DNA from: Pelotalea chapellei
Lineage (GTDB): Bacteria; Desulfobacterota; Desulfuromonadia; Geobacterales; Pseudopelobacteraceae
Direction of reading: 5' to 3'
DNA length: 64,000 nucleotides
Assembly (NCBI RefSeq): GCF_018531195.1
Contig: NZ_JAHDYS010000012.1
Span: forward strand, 62,001-126,000
Position numbers and translations under genes: made by a program. The notes under the pieces are model-generated. The model was not told the origin of the DNA. It ran no database searches and was given only the letters and a program-made list of their open reading frames with translations. Shown piece after piece: positions 61,573 to 64,000 of this stretch. Within the stretch, counting starts at the first letter, position 1; every line of letters begins with the position of its first letter.

Positions 61573-62925
61573 ATGCACCTCATCTACCTTGCTCTGCTTG
61601 CATGCCTGTTCTGTGTCCCATCCCTGCTTCATGCTAGCGATGAACCAGTCCAGGCGGTCACCATCGATACACTTCTGCAGAGAGCAATCAATCGCAACCT
61701 GATTGCCGGCGGAGTCGTGGTTGTCGGCAACAAAAACGGTATCCTGCATGCCTCTGCCCGAGGTGCGCTTAACTCGAATGCTGCGGCACCACCTCTCAAC
61801 GAGCATACCATTTTCGATATTGCTTCCCTGACCAAAGTAGTTGCCACAACTCCGGCAGTGATGACGCTGTTGGACAGCGGCAAAGTTGCTCTTTCCGATC
61901 CGATCTCACGCTGGTTTCCCGAATTCAAAGATGCCGGCAGGGACGATATCACCCTGCTCCACCTGCTGACCCATACCTCGGGGTTGAATGATTTCAACGT
62001 CAGCGGCGATGATCCCATGAAGACGACCATCCAGCGGGCCGCGGGAGAGAAGTTCCGCAATCGGCCGGGGGAGCGCTTCAATTACGCCGACATCAATTTC
62101 ATTCTTCTAGGGGAGATGGTTCGACGGGTTTCCGGTCTGCCCCTCAATGAATACTGCCGCAGCAATATCTACGAACCGCTCAACGCTCGGGAAACCATGT
62201 TTCTGCCACCGGCCCACCTTGCCAGCACCATTGCACCAACCACAGACCCGACTTCCGGCATAGTCCAGGACCACAATTCCCGACGATTGGGCGGCGTTGC
62301 AGGACATGCCGGACTGTTCAGCTCTGCCTATGACCTGGCCAATTATGCCCGCATGATCCTGGGAGGAGGCGTACTGGACGGAAAACGCATTCTTTCCGAA
62401 CAGGTAGTCACCAGGATGTGTTCGCCCTATAAGTCCGGCAACGGTGTTGTACGTGGCCTGGGCTGGGATATCAACTCTCCCTATTCGGCGCCGCGGGGAA
62501 TGCTGTTTTCAGATAAATCATTCGGCCATACCGGCTACAGCGGTTCCTCGATCTGGATCGATCCCGCGCAGGATCTGTTCGTGATACTGCTGACAAACCG
62601 CCTCAACTACCGTGAAACTTCCGTCTTCAATCAGCTGCGCCGCAATGTCTCAACCCTTGCGTCAGCCAGTTTCAGCCTTGGGAATTATCCCGCCCTGCCC
62701 CCTGTCCTGGAAACGGAAAGGATGCTTGAGGAACTGATTCAGGAATTCAAACCTGCTGCAATTCAGCTGTTGCCCCAAAAAGTCGTCAAACAAAAGGTCG
62801 CGAAACAAAAACTCGTCCGTTCTTCTTCCTCCAAATCATTAAAACTCGCCTTTCATAAACGCAGCGGCAAAAAGACAATCAAAACTGCTTCAGCTCATCG
62901 CAACGGAAGCAGGCGCCGCGGCTAA
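61573..62925 (+). CDS. Beta-lactamase-fold serine hydrolase, exported
   Basis: Start at 61573 has AGGAG five bases ahead and begins a signal peptide (MHLIYLALLACLFCVPSLLH); an earlier in-frame start at 61525 lacks one. The 450-residue protein belongs to the class C beta-lactamase/EstB/PBP-like family: SLTK at 84-87 is the SxxK nucleophile motif, a YAD segment near residue 170 occupies the YxN position, and HTGYSG near 320 supplies the third motif. The family includes esterases and DD-peptidases. The last ~50 residues are Lys/Ser/Arg-rich (KVVKQKVAKQKLVRSSSSKS), an unusual basic tail. Likely periplasmic; substrate not predictable. Confidence 0.88.
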   Translation: MHLIYLALLACLFCVPSLLHASDEPVQAVTIDTLLQRAINRNLIAGGVVVVGNKNGILHASARGALNSNAAAPPLNEHTIFDIASLTKVVATTPAVMTLLDSGKVALSDPISRWFPEFKDAGRDDITLLHLLTHTSGLNDFNVSGDDPMKTTIQRAAGEKFRNRPGERFNYADINFILLGEMVRRVSGLPLNEYCRSNIYEPLNARETMFLPPAHLASTIAPTTDPTSGIVQDHNSRRLGGVAGHAGLFSSAYDLANYARMILGGGVLDGKRILSEQVVTRMCSPYKSGNGVVRGLGWDINSPYSAPRGMLFSDKSFGHTGYSGSSIWIDPAQDLFVILLTNRLNYRETSVFNQLRRNVSTLASASFSLGNYPALPPVLETERMLEELIQEFKPAAIQLLPQKVVKQKVAKQKLVRSSSSKSLKLAFHKRSGKKTIKTASAHRNGSRRRG

Positions 62926-63041
62926 ACCGCCGCGCAACCTCTCCTGTAACGGTTCCCGGCTCCTCACCTCCTTGACAAATTTCGATAGCGGCGTTAGAAA
63001 TTTATGTGCTGCGCCTAATTTTGATTATCAAGGAGTCACAG

Positions 63042-63590
63042 TTGAAGTCTATAGTACAGGCGATGGCAGCAGGAATGGTGCTGGTGCTGGTTGCTTTTGC
63101 CCCAGGTAATGTTTTGGCCAAAAAATGGAACGATTTGGGGCTGAGAACCGCCTTCTCGGCATCCGCCAGATCGGAATACTTTCAACAGTACGATCTCTTT
63201 TTCAATTACGGAATTCCTCTGGAGTGGCGGAGTCCTGAGGGGTGGGGAATCGGGACGCGCTTTGAATCTTCCGTGGGAGCCTTGCATGGCGGAAAGAAGA
63301 CCGGTTTTATCGGTTCAGGCGGGCCTGGAGTATCTTTCAATAAATCCGATATGGGAGCCTCCTTTGATGTGGGGGTGAATGTAAACATAATGGACAGACG
63401 CAGCTTCGGAAAACACGATTTCGGAACTCCAGTGGTTTTCGGCGCCTATCTTGGCGCTTCCTACCGATTCGACAATGGCATTCGCGCAGAATATCGGCTG
63501 CATCACATCTCTAACGGTCATCTGCTTACTCCCCACGTATCAAACCCCGGCCTTGACCTGCATATGTTCGGCATCAGCTGGGGATTTTGA
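63042..63590 (+). CDS. pagL: PagL-like lipid A 3-O-deacylase
   Basis: I start at the TTG at 63042, which has AAGGAG seven bases ahead and begins a signal peptide (MKSIVQAMAAGMVLVLVAFA); a GTG at 63006 is in frame but lies ahead of that ribosome site. The 182-residue protein is an outer-membrane beta-barrel with the PagL/acyloxyacyl hydrolase end: YRLHHISNGHL contains the catalytic His-x-Ser and NPGLDLHMFGISWGF the C-terminal strand with terminal Phe. PagL removes the 3-O acyl chain of lipid A. It is monocistronic. Confidence 0.8.
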   Translation: MKSIVQAMAAGMVLVLVAFAPGNVLAKKWNDLGLRTAFSASARSEYFQQYDLFFNYGIPLEWRSPEGWGIGTRFESSVGALHGGKKTGFIGSGGPGVSFNKSDMGASFDVGVNVNIMDRRSFGKHDFGTPVVFGAYLGASYRFDNGIRAEYRLHHISNGHLLTPHVSNPGLDLHMFGISWGF

Positions 63591-63990
63591 GGTTGCCCCG
63601 CGCATCCCCTTTCAGTCGTTTTCCAAGTGAAAAGAGTTTCCGATCCAGCTACTTCCGCCCTCTATAGCCAATGAAATTAAAGAGTTTTAGTTTGACTCAA
63701 CTTCGGGAACAACGTAAGTTATGCAGCTAGTTTCCATCCGGAAACTCCGGGTGAGAAACTGCTGGTTTCCGATTCAGAAAGAAGGGATTTTTTGTCCTGG
63801 CAAGGAAATCGAGGGATTGCGCGGAGGTTCTCATGATCCGCCACACAATTTCACTTGTGAAATTGGACCGCGAAGGCGCCCGAAGGGTGAGACCCACGGT
63901 CGAAGTCACAAGTAAGCCCGAAGATTGACACCGCCAGGGCGAAAAAGAACCCTTTCCGGACGGAAACTGGCTAATAACTGGAGTTTCCCC
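63591..63990. other. Gene-free end region holding an inverted-repeat element
   Basis: No convincing gene was found between pagL and the edge. Small frames on both strands lie within the inverted-repeat element and look accidental. The element occupies 63727-63970; the 63591-63726 part shows nothing recognisable. Confidence 0.5.
63727..63970. repeat. 244-bp element with ~18-bp terminal inverted repeats
   Basis: CTAGTTTCCATCCGGAAA at the left matches the reverse complement of the right end, CCAGTTTCCGTCCGGAAA, at 16 of 18 bases. GTTTCC-type motifs recur just inside and outside each end. No transposase is encoded, so it is MITE-like. Confidence 0.65.
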
Positions 63991-64000
63991 ATGGCACGCG
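63991..64000 (+). CDS. Possible start of a further gene
   Basis: ATGGCACGC at the very edge has CTGGAG about eight bases upstream and follows directly after the inverted-repeat element. Only three codons are visible, so nothing can be said of the product. Confidence 0.2.

Overview
The window looks like part of a Desulfuromonadales/Geobacter-type deltaproteobacterial chromosome. This is inferred from family content, not from a marker gene. The signs are two sigma-54 (NtrC-type) activators, many TPR-linked glycosyltransferases, a PagL-like lipid A deacylase, four-helix-bundle/topoisomerase zinc-finger proteins, and many short palindromic or inverted-repeat elements. No rRNA, tRNA or CRISPR array was seen.

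Region 1 (1-30231, all minus strand) is a large glycan or glycoprotein modification cluster. Two runs of tightly packed or overlapping genes (30231 to 22946, and 22442 to beyond base 1) encode unusually fused proteins. By my reading they hold about 14 glycosyltransferase-type domains (GT9-like, GT41/OGT-like, GT2, GT4, GT8-like, CgeB-like and a fucosyltransferase-like domain) and about 10 SAM methyltransferase domains. They also encode a radical SAM/SPASM protein, an NDP-sugar epimerase/dehydratase and a DegT-type aminotransferase. The simplest reading is synthesis and attachment of an O-methylated, possibly amino-sugar-containing glycan, plausibly on flagellin or another surface protein. No acceptor protein lies in the window.

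Region 2 (30433-34881, minus) is a probable operon of sensor histidine kinase, sigma-54-dependent response regulator and a single-module TPR-GT9-like protein. It links a regulator physically to the glycosylation cluster. A 102-bp tandem duplication sits between kinase and regulator. Divergent from it is an Omp85/BamA-like outer-membrane protein gene.

Region 3 (36299-44362) holds an ABC exporter half-transporter whose natural N-terminus has no standard start codon, a YjjJ/HipH-type HipA kinase toxin flanked by a duplicated gene tail, a YiiX-like papain-fold hydrolase, a phospholipase D family protein and a homocysteine methyltransferase family protein.

Region 4 (44435-48373) is AT-richer and looks accessory. 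It has a PIN-like protein, a zinc-ribbon/coiled-coil protein, a possible 52-residue ORF, a secreted protein, a protein with an Rx4H motif and the tail of an IS481-like transposase.

Region 5 (48447-58853, minus) has a four-gene envelope operon (small membrane protein, truncated rhomboid-like protein, DUF2339, DUF3999), a four-helix-bundle protein with a topoisomerase-type zinc finger, a three-part MFS/PlsC/acyl-ACP-synthetase fusion, and an amidohydrolase. An orphan sigma-54 activator (59025-60527, plus) is divergent from the amidohydrolase. The right end has ssb, a beta-lactamase-fold serine hydrolase, pagL and an inverted-repeat element. Dispersed repeats lie between genes, and some appear to be translated inside genes.
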